The notes: a model not told the origin generated them from the sequence alone. A stretch of 59,077 nt of DNA from an uncultured Mediterranea sp. (GCA_945879145.1 CAMCUZ010000012.1:1-59077), one strand, 5' to 3'. Shown: positions 44,904-53,915, counted from the first letter of the stretch. Numbers and translations are program-made.

Positions 44904-44908
44904 AATAC

Positions 44909-44926
44909 AATGTATAATTATTCTTT
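44909..44926 (-). promoter_or_regulatory. ARG box in the argR leader
   Basis: On the minus strand AAAGAATAATTATACATT, which matches the 18-bp E. coli ARG-box palindrome AATGAATAATTATTCATT at 16 of 18 positions. It lies between the -7 box (44935) and the argR ATG (44903), a position suited to repression by ArgR. Confidence 0.7.
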
Positions 44927-44934
44927 CTGGGCCG

Positions 44935-44942
44935 CAAAATTA
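44935..44942 (-). promoter_or_regulatory. -7 promoter element of the arginine cluster
   Basis: Minus-strand TAATTTTG matches TAnnTTTG, 31 bp upstream of the argR ATG; the ARG box is directly downstream. Confidence 0.6.
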
Positions 44943-45136
44943 CCACATATATTTGAGAAAATATGCATAGTATGCCATTTTTTTTGCTGTTTTATGAAAA
45001 AAAATTCAAGTTGGGATGCCGTAAGGGGTTGTTACTCGCAGTGCATGCGTTTCAATGGGGTGAAATGAGTGTGTTGGTAATCGCTAAATCAACTAAAAAA
45101 CTTAGGCCGAGAGGGAGATGCTTCTGAAAAAAAGTG

Positions 45137-45144
45137 TAACTTTG
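45137..45144 (+). promoter_or_regulatory. candidate -7 element for metA
   Basis: TAACTTTG matches TAnnTTTG, 52 bp upstream of the metA ATG (45197). The 292-bp gap between argR and metA is otherwise AT-rich. I looked for SAM-II and other SAM riboswitch signatures and saw none. Confidence 0.5.
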
Positions 45145-45196
45145 GCGGCTAAAAAACATAGATGAAAAATTGAATAGTTTAAATTTGTATTAGAAC

Positions 45197-46114
45197 ATGC
45201 CACTTAACTTACCCGACAAACTGCCGGCCATTGAGATGTTGAAGCAAGAGAACATCTTCGTGATGGATCAGTCACGTGCTGTGGGACAGGATATCCGCCC
45301 GCTGAAGATTGTCGTACTCAACCTCATGCCGCTGAAGATTACGACCGAAACCGACATGGTGCGCCTGCTATCAAACAGTCCCCTGCAGGTGGAAATCCTA
45401 TTCATGAAAATCAAGAGCCACACCTCGAAAAATACCCCTATTGAGCACATGAAGGCCTTCTATACCGACTTTGAGCTGATGCGCGACCAGAAGTTCGATG
45501 GCATGATTGTGACGGGGGCTCCTGTGGAACAGATGGAGTTTGAGGAGGTGACTTATTGGAATGAGATTACCAGCATCTTCGACTGGGCCCGCACCCACGT
45601 CACCTCTACGCTCTTTATCTGTTGGGCTGCTCAGGCGGGGCTTTACCACTACTATGGGGTGCCCAAGTATCCGCTTAAGGAGAAGATGTTCGGCATCTTC
45701 AAGCATCATGCCCTCGCACCGCAGCACCCCATCTTCCGTGGCTTCGACGACGAATTCTACGTGCCTCATAGCCGCCATACCGAGGTGCGCAAGGAGGATA
45801 TTCTCAAGGTGCCGCAGCTCACGCTCCTCTCCGAGTCGGAACGCGCAGGTGTACATCTGGTGATGGCTCGCGGCGGACGAGAGTTCTTTGTTACGGGCCA
45901 TTCAGAGTATTCGCCACTGACGCTCGACACGGAGTATCGTCGTGACCTCTCCAAGGGGCTTCCCATCCAGATGCCCGAGGGCTACTACATCGATGATGAT
46001 CCGCAGAAGGGAGTCCGCGTACGTTGGCGTGCCCATGCCAATCTGCTCTTCTCCAATTGGCTCAATTACTACGTTTATCAAGAGACGCCCTATCGCATCG
46101 AAGAGATTCAATAA
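45197..46114 (+). CDS. metA: homoserine O-acetyltransferase, MetA type
   Basis: 305 residues. It acylates homoserine, the committed step of methionine synthesis. The catalytic residues are Cys142 (LFICWAAQAGLYHY), His235 and Glu237 (VTGHSEYSP). Position 111 is Glu (GAPVEQMEF). In this family Glu111 selects acetyl-CoA and Gly111 selects succinyl-CoA, so despite the usual name (homoserine O-succinyltransferase) the product should be O-acetylhomoserine. It is a single gene followed 20 bp later by the U32 peptidase gene. Confidence 0.95.
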   Translation: MPLNLPDKLPAIEMLKQENIFVMDQSRAVGQDIRPLKIVVLNLMPLKITTETDMVRLLSNSPLQVEILFMKIKSHTSKNTPIEHMKAFYTDFELMRDQKFDGMIVTGAPVEQMEFEEVTYWNEITSIFDWARTHVTSTLFICWAAQAGLYHYYGVPKYPLKEKMFGIFKHHALAPQHPIFRGFDDEFYVPHSRHTEVRKEDILKVPQLTLLSESERAGVHLVMARGGREFFVTGHSEYSPLTLDTEYRRDLSKGLPIQMPEGYYIDDDPQKGVRVRWRAHANLLFSNWLNYYVYQETPYRIEEIQ

Positions 46115-46134
46115 TACATACTCCCAATCCGCCC

Positions 46135-47967
46135 ATGAAGAAGCGAACTATCGAACTGCTGGCTCCGGCACGTAACTTGGCTTGTGGCCTGGCTGCGGTG
46201 GACCATGGAGCTGATGCCGTCTATATCGGTGCACCGCGATTTGGTGCACGGGCTGCTGCCACCAATACAACCGAAGAGATTGGCCAGCTCGTGGCGTATG
46301 CCCATCGCTTTGGCGTGAGGATTTACGTGACCCTCAACACCATCTTGCGCGATGACGAGCTGAATGAGGCTACGGACTTGGTGTGGCAACTCTACCGCTT
46401 GGGAGTGGATGCGCTGATTGTGCAAGACATGAGCCTGTTGCGATTGCCGCTTCCGCCGATTCCACTCCATGCCAGCACGCAGATGGACAACTGCACACCA
46501 CAGAAGGTGCAATTCCTGCAGCAGGCTGGCTTCAGGCAGGTGGTGCTGGCTCGTGAGCTCAGCTTGCAGCAGATTCGGGCCATTCATCAGACCTGCCCCC
46601 AGGTGGCGCTTGAGGTCTTCGTACACGGGGCGCTCTGCGTGAGCTACAGCGGACAGTGCTATGCCAGTCAGGCCTGTTTTGGCCGTAGCGCCAACCGCGG
46701 CGAGTGTGCCCAGTTCTGCCGTCTCCCCTTTACGCTGGTGGATGCTGACGGCCGCGTGGTGAGCCGCGACAAGCATCTGCTCTCCCTGCGCGACATGAAT
46801 CGCATGGAGCGGCTCGAAGAGTTGCTCGACGCTGGAGTCACCTCGCTCAAAATCGAGGGGCGCCTCAAGGAGGTGAGCTACGTAAAGAACATCACCGCGG
46901 CCTATCGCCGCAAGCTCGATGAACTCTTTGCCCGCCGGCTGGAGTACCAGGCCGCATCGTGGGGACGAGTGACCACCACCTTCACTCCACAGGCCGACAA
47001 GAGCTTCAGCCGTGGATTCACCTCGTATTATCTCGATGGGAGAGGAGAGGAGGTGGCTTCGATGGACACCCCCAAGTCGATGGGTGAGCTGATGGGAACG
47101 CTCAAGGAGCAGCGCCAGGGCATGCTGACCGTGGCCGGTGTCAAACCCTTCCACAATGGCGATGGGGCCTGTTTCCTGAACGAACGGGGCGAGATGCAGG
47201 GCTTCCGTATCAACCGCGTGGAGAACGGACGCCTCTATCCCGCAGCCCCCTTGCCCCGCATCAAGCCGCGTACCCCCATCTACCGCAACTACGACCAAGA
47301 GTTTGAGAAGCAACTCGACCGCAAGTCGTCTGAGCGCAAAATCGCCCTCAGTTGGAGCCTCTGGGACCTGCCCACGGGGTTTGTACTTCAGGCAACCGAT
47401 GCCACCGGTCGAAGGGCTGCCTTGCGCTTTGAGGCGGAGAAGCAGCGGGCCAACACCCCGCAAGAAGAGCCCATACGCAGGCAGCTGACCCGGCTGGGTG
47501 ATACCCCATACGAGGTGAAGGAGCCCATAGACATCCACTTCACGCACCCCTGGTTCATCCCCTCGTCGCTGTTGGCCGAATGGCGGCGGCGCGTACTCGA
47601 TGCGTTGGAGCGTGTACACCGGGTGACCTATCCCCGTGAGCTCTGTCGCATACAGCCCACCTCGCATCGCTGGCTCAGCAGCACAGTGACCTACGCGGGC
47701 AACGTGATGAACCGTGAAGCCCGTCGCTTCTACCAGGAGCATGGCGTGAAGCAGATAGAGCCCGCCTTTGAACAGCAGCCCGTCGAGGGGGCGCTGCTGA
47801 TGCGCTGCAAGCATTGCCTGCGCTACAGCATGGGGTGGTGCCCCACGCGCCAGAAAGGAGAATCGCCCTTCCACGAGCCCTACTACCTGGTGAGCAATGA
47901 TGGCCGCAGGTTTCGCTTACATTTTGATTGCAAAGCCTGCGAAATGCAGGTGATTCAAGCGGATTAA
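46135..47967 (+). CDS. U32 family peptidase (RlhA/TrhP-like RNA hydroxylation protein)
   Basis: 610 residues from the ATG at 46135 (MKKRTIELLAPARNLACGL). The U32 signature is EVFVHGALCVSYSGQCYASQ, then GECAQFCRLPF; these cysteines probably hold an iron-sulfur cluster. The N-terminal TIM-barrel-like part includes GADAVYIGAPRFGARAAA. U32 proteins in E. coli (RlhA, TrhP) are needed for prephenate-dependent hydroxylation of rRNA or tRNA rather than proteolysis. The large size (with a C-terminal extension containing CKHCLRYSMGWCP and CKACEM) is nearer RlhA. The frame upstream of 46135 overlaps metA and is not coding. Confidence 0.88.
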   Translation: MKKRTIELLAPARNLACGLAAVDHGADAVYIGAPRFGARAAATNTTEEIGQLVAYAHRFGVRIYVTLNTILRDDELNEATDLVWQLYRLGVDALIVQDMSLLRLPLPPIPLHASTQMDNCTPQKVQFLQQAGFRQVVLARELSLQQIRAIHQTCPQVALEVFVHGALCVSYSGQCYASQACFGRSANRGECAQFCRLPFTLVDADGRVVSRDKHLLSLRDMNRMERLEELLDAGVTSLKIEGRLKEVSYVKNITAAYRRKLDELFARRLEYQAASWGRVTTTFTPQADKSFSRGFTSYYLDGRGEEVASMDTPKSMGELMGTLKEQRQGMLTVAGVKPFHNGDGACFLNERGEMQGFRINRVENGRLYPAAPLPRIKPRTPIYRNYDQEFEKQLDRKSSERKIALSWSLWDLPTGFVLQATDATGRRAALRFEAEKQRANTPQEEPIRRQLTRLGDTPYEVKEPIDIHFTHPWFIPSSLLAEWRRRVLDALERVHRVTYPRELCRIQPTSHRWLSSTVTYAGNVMNREARRFYQEHGVKQIEPAFEQQPVEGALLMRCKHCLRYSMGWCPTRQKGESPFHEPYYLVSNDGRRFRLHFDCKACEMQVIQAD

Positions 47968-47981
47968 AATAGAACAACAGC

Positions 47982-48956
47982 ATGATGAAACACCACTTAC
48001 TCCAAGGGCTGATGGCCTTTCTCCTTCTCTCCTGGCTCTGCGGGTGCCACTATCCGCAGCCCGACCTGAGCGATGAGACGCTCTCCTCGCGCAGTCGGGA
48101 TTCGTTGGCTTGTCTGGCTTCGCGACACTACACCTTCGACACCAACCTGTTGCTGGTGGACGACTCGCTGCAGCTGGCTTGTCTGCCGGTAAAGGATTGC
48201 TATGTCATGCTCTACCGGGGCGACCGGGTGGTAGTGGCCGAGGTAGCCGTTCAACCGGCCGACAGCATCGACTCGCTCTGGGTTAAGGTGGCCAAGGACG
48301 AGCAGGTGCAGGGCTGGATCAGTGAGTCGTGCATGAAGCAGGCCTTTGTGCCTACCGACAGCATCTCGCAGGCCATCTACTTCTTCAGCCGCACCCATGC
48401 CGTCTATTTCATTGCTATCTGTGCGCTGTTTGTGGTGGTATGGCTCTATCGTGCCCTGAGTAAGCGGCAGCTGATGTTGGTCTATTTCAACGACATCGAC
48501 AGCTTCTATCCGCTGCTGCTCTGCCTGCTGATGGCCGTCAGCGCTACGCTCTACGCATCGATGCAGCTCTTTGTGCCCGAAACGTGGGAGCACTTCTACT
48601 ACAATCCCACGCTCTCGCCCCTCCACGTGCCACCGATTCTCTCGCTCTTCTTGAGTGCCTTGTGGCTCTTTGTGGTGGTGCTGCTGGCTGCCATCGACGA
48701 ATCGTTTCGCCAGCTCTCACCGTCAGCGGCTTGCTGCTATCTGCTGGGGCTGGCTGCCTGCTGCATCTGTTGCTACCTCTTCTTTATCATCACCACGGCT
48801 TGGATGGTGGGCTACCTCTGCCTGCTGCTCATGGCGTGGCTCTGCTACCGCAAGGCGCGTGCCTCTTGGCGTGCATCGCGCTATCGGTGCGGCAAGTGTG
48901 GCCATCGCATGGCCCGTCGGGGCATCTGCCCCCATTGTGGAACCCTGAATGAATAA
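47982..48956 (+). CDS. membrane protein with N-terminal lipobox, SH3-like domain and C-terminal zinc ribbon
   Basis: 324 residues, function unknown. N-terminal hydrophobic segment with a lipobox-like LCGC. Residues about 65-125 are a beta-rich stretch resembling a bacterial SH3 domain (YVMLYRGDRVVVAEVAV and WVKVAKDEQVQGWISES). Four or more membrane helices follow (about 137-155, 170-190, 213-235 and 250-285). A C-terminal four-cysteine zinc ribbon (CGKCGHRMARRGICPHCG) would face the cytoplasm. It lies 14 bp after the U32 gene and overlaps the frame of the next gene only outside its true start. A sensing or scaffolding role is possible, but nothing shows it. Confidence 0.75.
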   Translation: MMKHHLLQGLMAFLLLSWLCGCHYPQPDLSDETLSSRSRDSLACLASRHYTFDTNLLLVDDSLQLACLPVKDCYVMLYRGDRVVVAEVAVQPADSIDSLWVKVAKDEQVQGWISESCMKQAFVPTDSISQAIYFFSRTHAVYFIAICALFVVVWLYRALSKRQLMLVYFNDIDSFYPLLLCLLMAVSATLYASMQLFVPETWEHFYYNPTLSPLHVPPILSLFLSALWLFVVVLLAAIDESFRQLSPSAACCYLLGLAACCICCYLFFIITTAWMVGYLCLLLMAWLCYRKARASWRASRYRCGKCGHRMARRGICPHCGTLNE

Positions 48957-48990
48957 ACCCCTTTGCGTTATGTATCAATCCCTCTACATT

Positions 48991-50220
48991 ATGAAAAAGA
49001 CCCTTCTGCTCTTCGCAAGCTGCTGCTTGCTGCTCTTTGCTTTTGTTCTCGATGCCGCGGCATGTACTTCGGCTGTGGTATCAGGCAAGGTGACGCCCGA
49101 CGGACGTCCGCTGCTCTGGAAGAACCGTGACACTGATTACCTGCGCAACCACATCGCTTACGTCAAGGGCGAGCGCTACGACTTTGTGGCCAACGTGAAC
49201 AGCGCCAACTTCCCTCAGCGCAAGGAGGCTTGGATGGGGGCCAATACCGCAGGCTTTGCCCTGATGAATACGCAGAGCTACAACCTGGTGGAGGTGAAGC
49301 CCGGTGAGGAGCGGGGCGAGGCCAATGGCCGCGTCATCTACCGCGCCCTCGAGCTCTGTGCCTCTGTGCAGGAGTTCTGCCACTTTCTCGATACATTGAG
49401 CAAGCCCTCGTACATCGAGGCCAACTTCGGCGTGATTGACGCGCAGGGTGGGGCAGCGATGTTCGAGGTGGACTACCACGGTTACGTGATGTACGATGCC
49501 AACAACCCCAAGGATGCACCCTACGGTTACATTGCCCGTACCAACTTCTCCTTTGCCGGTAAGGTGAACCAGGGGGCAGGCTACGTGCGCTACATGGAGG
49601 CTGACGCTGTGCTGATGAAGGCCTCGGCCACTGGAGGCATCACGCCGCAGCTCATCTTCAATAGCCTCTCGCGCTCCTTCCGCAACCAGATGCTGGGAGT
49701 GGATTTGCGCGACGGACGCCACAACCGTCCCGAAGCCTCGGGCTGGTTTGTTGACCAGGACTTTATTCCGCGCAACAGCACCTCGTGCTCCATCGTGGTG
49801 CAGGGAGTCCAACCGGGTGAGCGGGCCGAACTCACCACCCTCTGGACGCTTTTGGGCTATCCTCCCACGGGTGTGGCTGTACCCCTTTGGGTCAAGGATA
49901 ACCTGCCGGCTATGGTCTCGCTTGACCAGCAGCTACAGGCCGCTCCACTGAGCTATGCCTCGCTCCACTTGGCCGATACCCAGGTGTTTGCCTATCACCA
50001 AGGCATGGGTACCAGCCGCTACCTGCATTGGGAGGCGCTCTGGAATGCACAGGGCACGGGCTTGATGCAGCGATTGATGCCTATCGAAGAGCAGCTGTTC
50101 CATTTGTCCGAGCCCGTCATCGCCAACTGGCGCAAGCAGGGAGCCGTCAACCTCAAAGAGATGACCCAGCTCTACAATGCCATTGAGACGCAACTTCGGG
50201 AGTATTTGATTAATAATTAA
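48991..50220 (+). CDS. secreted Ntn hydrolase, linear-amide C-N hydrolase (C45/choloylglycine hydrolase-like)
   Basis: 409 residues from the ATG at 48991 (MKKTLLLFAS), which gives a clean signal peptide ending at AAA before Cys25 (CTSAVVSGKVTPDG). An earlier ATG at 48949 overlaps the preceding gene and would spoil the signal. Cys25 would become the N-terminal nucleophile after export, as in penicillin V acylase and bile-salt hydrolase relatives. PLLWKNRDTD and EANFGVIDAQGGAAMFEVD fit the C45/acyltransferase group. The substrate is unknown: N-acyl amides, peptides or bile conjugates are possible. It lies 34 bp after the zinc-ribbon gene. Confidence 0.83.
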   Translation: MKKTLLLFASCCLLLFAFVLDAAACTSAVVSGKVTPDGRPLLWKNRDTDYLRNHIAYVKGERYDFVANVNSANFPQRKEAWMGANTAGFALMNTQSYNLVEVKPGEERGEANGRVIYRALELCASVQEFCHFLDTLSKPSYIEANFGVIDAQGGAAMFEVDYHGYVMYDANNPKDAPYGYIARTNFSFAGKVNQGAGYVRYMEADAVLMKASATGGITPQLIFNSLSRSFRNQMLGVDLRDGRHNRPEASGWFVDQDFIPRNSTSCSIVVQGVQPGERAELTTLWTLLGYPPTGVAVPLWVKDNLPAMVSLDQQLQAAPLSYASLHLADTQVFAYHQGMGTSRYLHWEALWNAQGTGLMQRLMPIEEQLFHLSEPVIANWRKQGAVNLKEMTQLYNAIETQLREYLINN

Positions 50221-50274
50221 CAATTTAAAATTTAAAACGGCAAGTCATCCATTGGGGTGCTATGTTTCTTTATC

Positions 50275-50351
50275 CTGTATGGGCGGAATATTTTAGCTTC
50301 GTTCAAAACATCTTATAAATTATTACACTAAGGTATAGTCCGCTCCTACAG
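50275..50351. repeat. split REP-like element D in the Ntn hydrolase-GSCFA gap
   Basis: The left part (50275-50294) reads CTGTATGGGCGGAATATTTT, one mismatch from the consensus. The right part (50334-50351) is the inverse, TATAGTCCGCTCCTACAG. The outer 13 bases pair at 11 positions around a 51-base AT-rich insert. The 210-bp gap holds nothing else that I recognise. Confidence 0.55.
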
Positions 50352-50430
50352 TAAACAACTGCATGCTTGTTGACTTGGAACAACAATCCATGCGGTTTAA
50401 ACTTCTTTCCTCTTTATACGAATTCACTTT

Positions 50431-51438
50431 ATGAAAATACCCTTCTTTACCCCCGTAGATTGGCCCAAAGGGATTCCTCCTTTTTGTCATCAGCAGCCCA
50501 TGTTGCTGATGGGCTCTTGTTTTGCTGCCGAGATGGGGCAGCGCCTGCTGGGGGCCAAGTTTGATTGCGACCTGAATCCCTACGGTGTGCTCTACAATCC
50601 GCTTTCCATCGCTGCGGCACTCCACGAGATTCTCGACGGGCGTCCCTATACGGCCGACCATCTCTTCTGTCATGAGGGGTTGTGGCATAGCTGGATGCAC
50701 CACGGCGACTTCTCCGCCACAGCGCCCGAAGTGGTGGTGCAGCACATCAACCACCGCCTGCTATGGGCCCACCAGCGCATGCCCCGTCTGCAGCGCGTGG
50801 TGCTCACTCTGGGCAGCGCCTTCGTTTACCGCCTGACAGCAGATGGGAGCGTGGTGGGCAATTGTCATAAAATGCCCGAACAGATGTTCCATCGCGAGCG
50901 CCTCGGTGTGGAGCAGGTGGTGGATGCCCTTGCGGGAGCCATCGAGCGGTTGCTCAGCATCAACAGCCAGGTGGACATCTTGCTTACCGTGAGCCCTATC
51001 CGCCATCTGCGCGACGGGCTTCACGACAACCAGCTCAGCAAAAGCACCCTGTTGCTGGCAGCCGATACGCTCTGCAGCAGGTTTCACAACCGCCTCTTTT
51101 ACCTCCCCATCTACGAGGTGATGATGGATGAACTGCGCGACTACCGTTTCTATGCCGACGACCTGGTTCATCCCTCTAAAACGGCGCTGGATTACATTTG
51201 GAATAGCTTGATAGACAACTACTTTTCTGATGAGTCAAAGGCGATACTCCAGGATTGTCAATCCATCAGCAAAGCGCTCTCACACCGTCCGCTTCACCCC
51301 GAGAGTGAGGCCTATAAGCGTTTTTTAGAACAAACTTTGTTAAAAATTGAGCGACTTAATGCAAAATTTCCGAACTTAGACCTCCAAAACGAACATGAAT
51401 CATGTCATACACTATTGAACAGATTACCGATCAGATAG
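50431..51438 (+). CDS. GSCFA domain protein
   Basis: 335 residues. The name-giving motif is MGSCFAAEMG (Gly28-Ser29-Cys30-Phe31-Ala32), followed by NPYGVLYNP; the C-terminal part has FYADDLVHPSKTALDYIW. The layout (Ser near the N terminus, Asp-x-x-His near the end) matches SGNH/GDSL esterases. The family is common in Bacteroidota next to murF-alr, and its substrate is unproven. The 3' end overlaps the start of murF-alr by 37 bp, implying translational coupling and perhaps a role in envelope building. Confidence 0.9.
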   Translation: MKIPFFTPVDWPKGIPPFCHQQPMLLMGSCFAAEMGQRLLGAKFDCDLNPYGVLYNPLSIAAALHEILDGRPYTADHLFCHEGLWHSWMHHGDFSATAPEVVVQHINHRLLWAHQRMPRLQRVVLTLGSAFVYRLTADGSVVGNCHKMPEQMFHRERLGVEQVVDALAGAIERLLSINSQVDILLTVSPIRHLRDGLHDNQLSKSTLLLAADTLCSRFHNRLFYLPIYEVMMDELRDYRFYADDLVHPSKTALDYIWNSLIDNYFSDESKAILQDCQSISKALSHRPLHPESEAYKRFLEQTLLKIERLNAKFPNLDLQNEHESCHTLLNRLPIR

Positions 51439-53915
51439 GTGCGCGGAGGATGGGCAACACTCCTGCCACCATACATTGGCTGCTTACCGACAGCCGTTCG
51501 TTGAACTTTCCTGAAGAGACGCTCTTCTTTGCATTGCCCACACGCCGCAATGATGGCGCCAAATACATAGATGAACTCTATCGGCGAGGTGTACGGAATT
51601 TTGTCCTCTCCGAAGAGAGCTTTGTCACCTATTTTACGCAGGTTGATGCCAGCGGACACCGGCAACCCTCGGTGTGGGCCGATGCCAACTACCTGCTGGT
51701 GTCGAACCCCCTCAAAGCGCTGCAGAAGTTGGCCGAGCGCCATCGCGAGCAGTTCCACATTCCCGTGGTGGGCATCACCGGCAGCAACGGCAAGACCATC
51801 GTCAAGGAGTGGCTCCACCAGCTGCTCAGCCCCGACCGACGTATCGTGCGCTCCCCCCGCAGCTACAACTCGCAGATAGGCGTCCCTCTCTCCGTCTGGC
51901 AGATGCAAGAGAGCGACCAGTTGGCCCTCTTCGAGGCCGGCATCTCCGAACCGGGTGAGATGCGTGCCCTGCAGAGCATCATCAAGCCCACCATCGGCAT
52001 ACTCACCACCATCGGAGGAGCCCATCAAGAGAATTTCTTCTCGCTGCAGGAGAAGTGCATGGAGAAACTCACCCTCTTCAAGGATTGCGACGTGTTAATC
52101 TATAATGGCGACAACGAATTTATCGCCAGTTGCGTGGCCAAGTCGATGCTGTCTGCACGCGAGATTGCCTGGAGCCGTAAGGATAGGGAGCAACCCCTCT
52201 ACATCAGCAAGGTGGAGAAGGGCATCCACTCCACTTACATCGCTTACCGCTACCTCGATATGGACAACTCCTTCACGCTGCCCTTCATCGACGATGCCTC
52301 CATCGAGAACTCGCTCAACTGCCTGGCCGCCTGCCTCTACCTGATGCTCCCTGCCGAGGCCATCACCGAGCGTATGGCCCGTCTGGAGCCCGTGGCCATG
52401 CGTCTGGAGGTGAAGGAGGGCAAAAACGACTGCCTCCTCATCAACGACAGCTACAACTCCGACCTCGGTTCGCTGGATATTGCCCTCGACTTCCTCTACC
52501 GTCGCTCGCAGGACAAGGGACTGAAGCGCACACTCATCCTCAGCGACATGCTCGAAACCGGTCAGAATGCCCCCATCCTCTACCGTCAGGTGGCCCAGTT
52601 GGCGGCAAGCCGCGGCATACAACGCATCATCGGCGTGGGGAGCGAAATCTCCTCGTGTGCCGAGCTGTTACGGGGCGAGAAGAGCTTTTTCCCCACCACC
52701 GAGGCCCTCATCAAGGCCATCGAACGGGGCGAATTGACCCTGCAGAAAGAGATTATCCTCATCAAGGGAGCCCGCAAGTTTCACTTCGACCAGCTGAGCG
52801 AATACCTGGCTAAGAAGGTGCACGAAACCATCCTCGAGGTCAATCTGCAGGCCATGGTGGACAACCTCAACCACTACCGCAGCTTCCTCAAGCCACAGAC
52901 CAAGATGGTCTGCATGGTGAAGGCTTCGGCCTACGGAGCCGGCTCGTACGAGATTGCCAAGACGCTGCAAGAGCACCGGGTGGATTACCTGGCCGTGGCC
53001 GTGGCCGACGAAGGCTCTGAGCTGCGCAAGGCGGGCATCACGGCCGATATCATCATTATGGACCCCGAACTCACCGCCTTCAAGACCATGTTCGACTACA
53101 AGCTCGAGCCCGAGGTCTATAGCTTCCACCTGCTCGACGCCTTGATTCAGGCTGCCGAGAAAGAGGGCGTCACCCACTTCCCCATCCACGTGAAGCTCGA
53201 TACCGGCATGCACCGCCTGGGCTTCTTGCCCGAAGAGATGCCGCGCCTCATTGAGCGCCTCAAGGGGCAGAATGCCGTGATTCCACGCTCCGTCTTCTCC
53301 CATTTCGTGGGGAGCGACTCGCCGCTGTTCGATGGCTTCACACGCCGCCAGATTGAGCTCTTTGAGCAGGCCTCCTCGGCGTTGCAGCAAGCCTTCGACC
53401 ATAAAATCCTGCGCCACATCTGCAACACCGCAGGCATGGAGCGCTTCCCCGGCGCACAGTTTGACATGGTGCGCCTGGGCATTGGCCTCTACGGCATCAA
53501 CCCGATTGACAACAGCGTGATTCACAACGTCAGCACCCTGAAGAGCACCATCCTGCAAATCCATGAGGTGTCTGCCGATGAGACCGTGGGCTACAGCCGC
53601 AAGGGGCACCTGGAGCGCACCTCGCGCATCGCCGCCCTGCCTATTGGCTACGCCGACGGACTGAACCGCCGCCTGGGCAACGGCCATGCCTACTGCCTGG
53701 TGAACGGACAGCGTGCTCCATACGTGGGCAATATCTGCATGGACGTCTGCATGATTGACGTCACCGGCATCGACTGTGCCGAGGGCGACCGCGTGGAGCT
53801 CTTTGGCGACAACCTGCCCGTCACCGTGCTGAGCGATGTGCTCGAGACCATTCCCTACGAGGTGTTGACCTCCGTCTCCACCCGTGTGAAGCGTGTCTAT
53901 TACTTGAAATCTTAA
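51402..53915 (+). CDS. murF-alr: bifunctional MurF ligase / alanine racemase
   Basis: 837 residues. The MurF half (about 1-465) ligates D-Ala-D-Ala to UDP-MurNAc-tripeptide; it has the ATP loop GITGSNGKT (124-132) and LINDSYNSD. The Alr half (about 470-837) makes D-alanine: PLP lysine Lys507 (MVKASAYGAG), catalytic Tyr731 (TVGYSRKGHL), and a C-terminal ICMDVCMIDVT. The fusion links production of D-Ala to its use and is known across Bacteroidota. The enzyme that joins two D-Ala (Ddl) is not in the window. Confidence 0.96.
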   Translation: MSYTIEQITDQIGARRMGNTPATIHWLLTDSRSLNFPEETLFFALPTRRNDGAKYIDELYRRGVRNFVLSEESFVTYFTQVDASGHRQPSVWADANYLLVSNPLKALQKLAERHREQFHIPVVGITGSNGKTIVKEWLHQLLSPDRRIVRSPRSYNSQIGVPLSVWQMQESDQLALFEAGISEPGEMRALQSIIKPTIGILTTIGGAHQENFFSLQEKCMEKLTLFKDCDVLIYNGDNEFIASCVAKSMLSAREIAWSRKDREQPLYISKVEKGIHSTYIAYRYLDMDNSFTLPFIDDASIENSLNCLAACLYLMLPAEAITERMARLEPVAMRLEVKEGKNDCLLINDSYNSDLGSLDIALDFLYRRSQDKGLKRTLILSDMLETGQNAPILYRQVAQLAASRGIQRIIGVGSEISSCAELLRGEKSFFPTTEALIKAIERGELTLQKEIILIKGARKFHFDQLSEYLAKKVHETILEVNLQAMVDNLNHYRSFLKPQTKMVCMVKASAYGAGSYEIAKTLQEHRVDYLAVAVADEGSELRKAGITADIIIMDPELTAFKTMFDYKLEPEVYSFHLLDALIQAAEKEGVTHFPIHVKLDTGMHRLGFLPEEMPRLIERLKGQNAVIPRSVFSHFVGSDSPLFDGFTRRQIELFEQASSALQQAFDHKILRHICNTAGMERFPGAQFDMVRLGIGLYGINPIDNSVIHNVSTLKSTILQIHEVSADETVGYSRKGHLERTSRIAALPIGYADGLNRRLGNGHAYCLVNGQRAPYVGNICMDVCMIDVTGIDCAEGDRVELFGDNLPVTVLSDVLETIPYEVLTSVSTRVKRVYYLKS

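Noticed and set aside
44943..45196. SAM riboswitch upstream of metA
   Set aside because: I looked for the SAM-II pseudoknot pattern and other SAM aptamer signatures. The gap has a promoter-like box but no matching conserved segments.
46108..47874. A 588-codon open frame on the minus strand opposite the U32 peptidase gene
   Set aside because: The plus-strand frame has clear U32 motifs and signature cysteines. The minus frame shows no recognisable domain and is a shadow of biased codon use.
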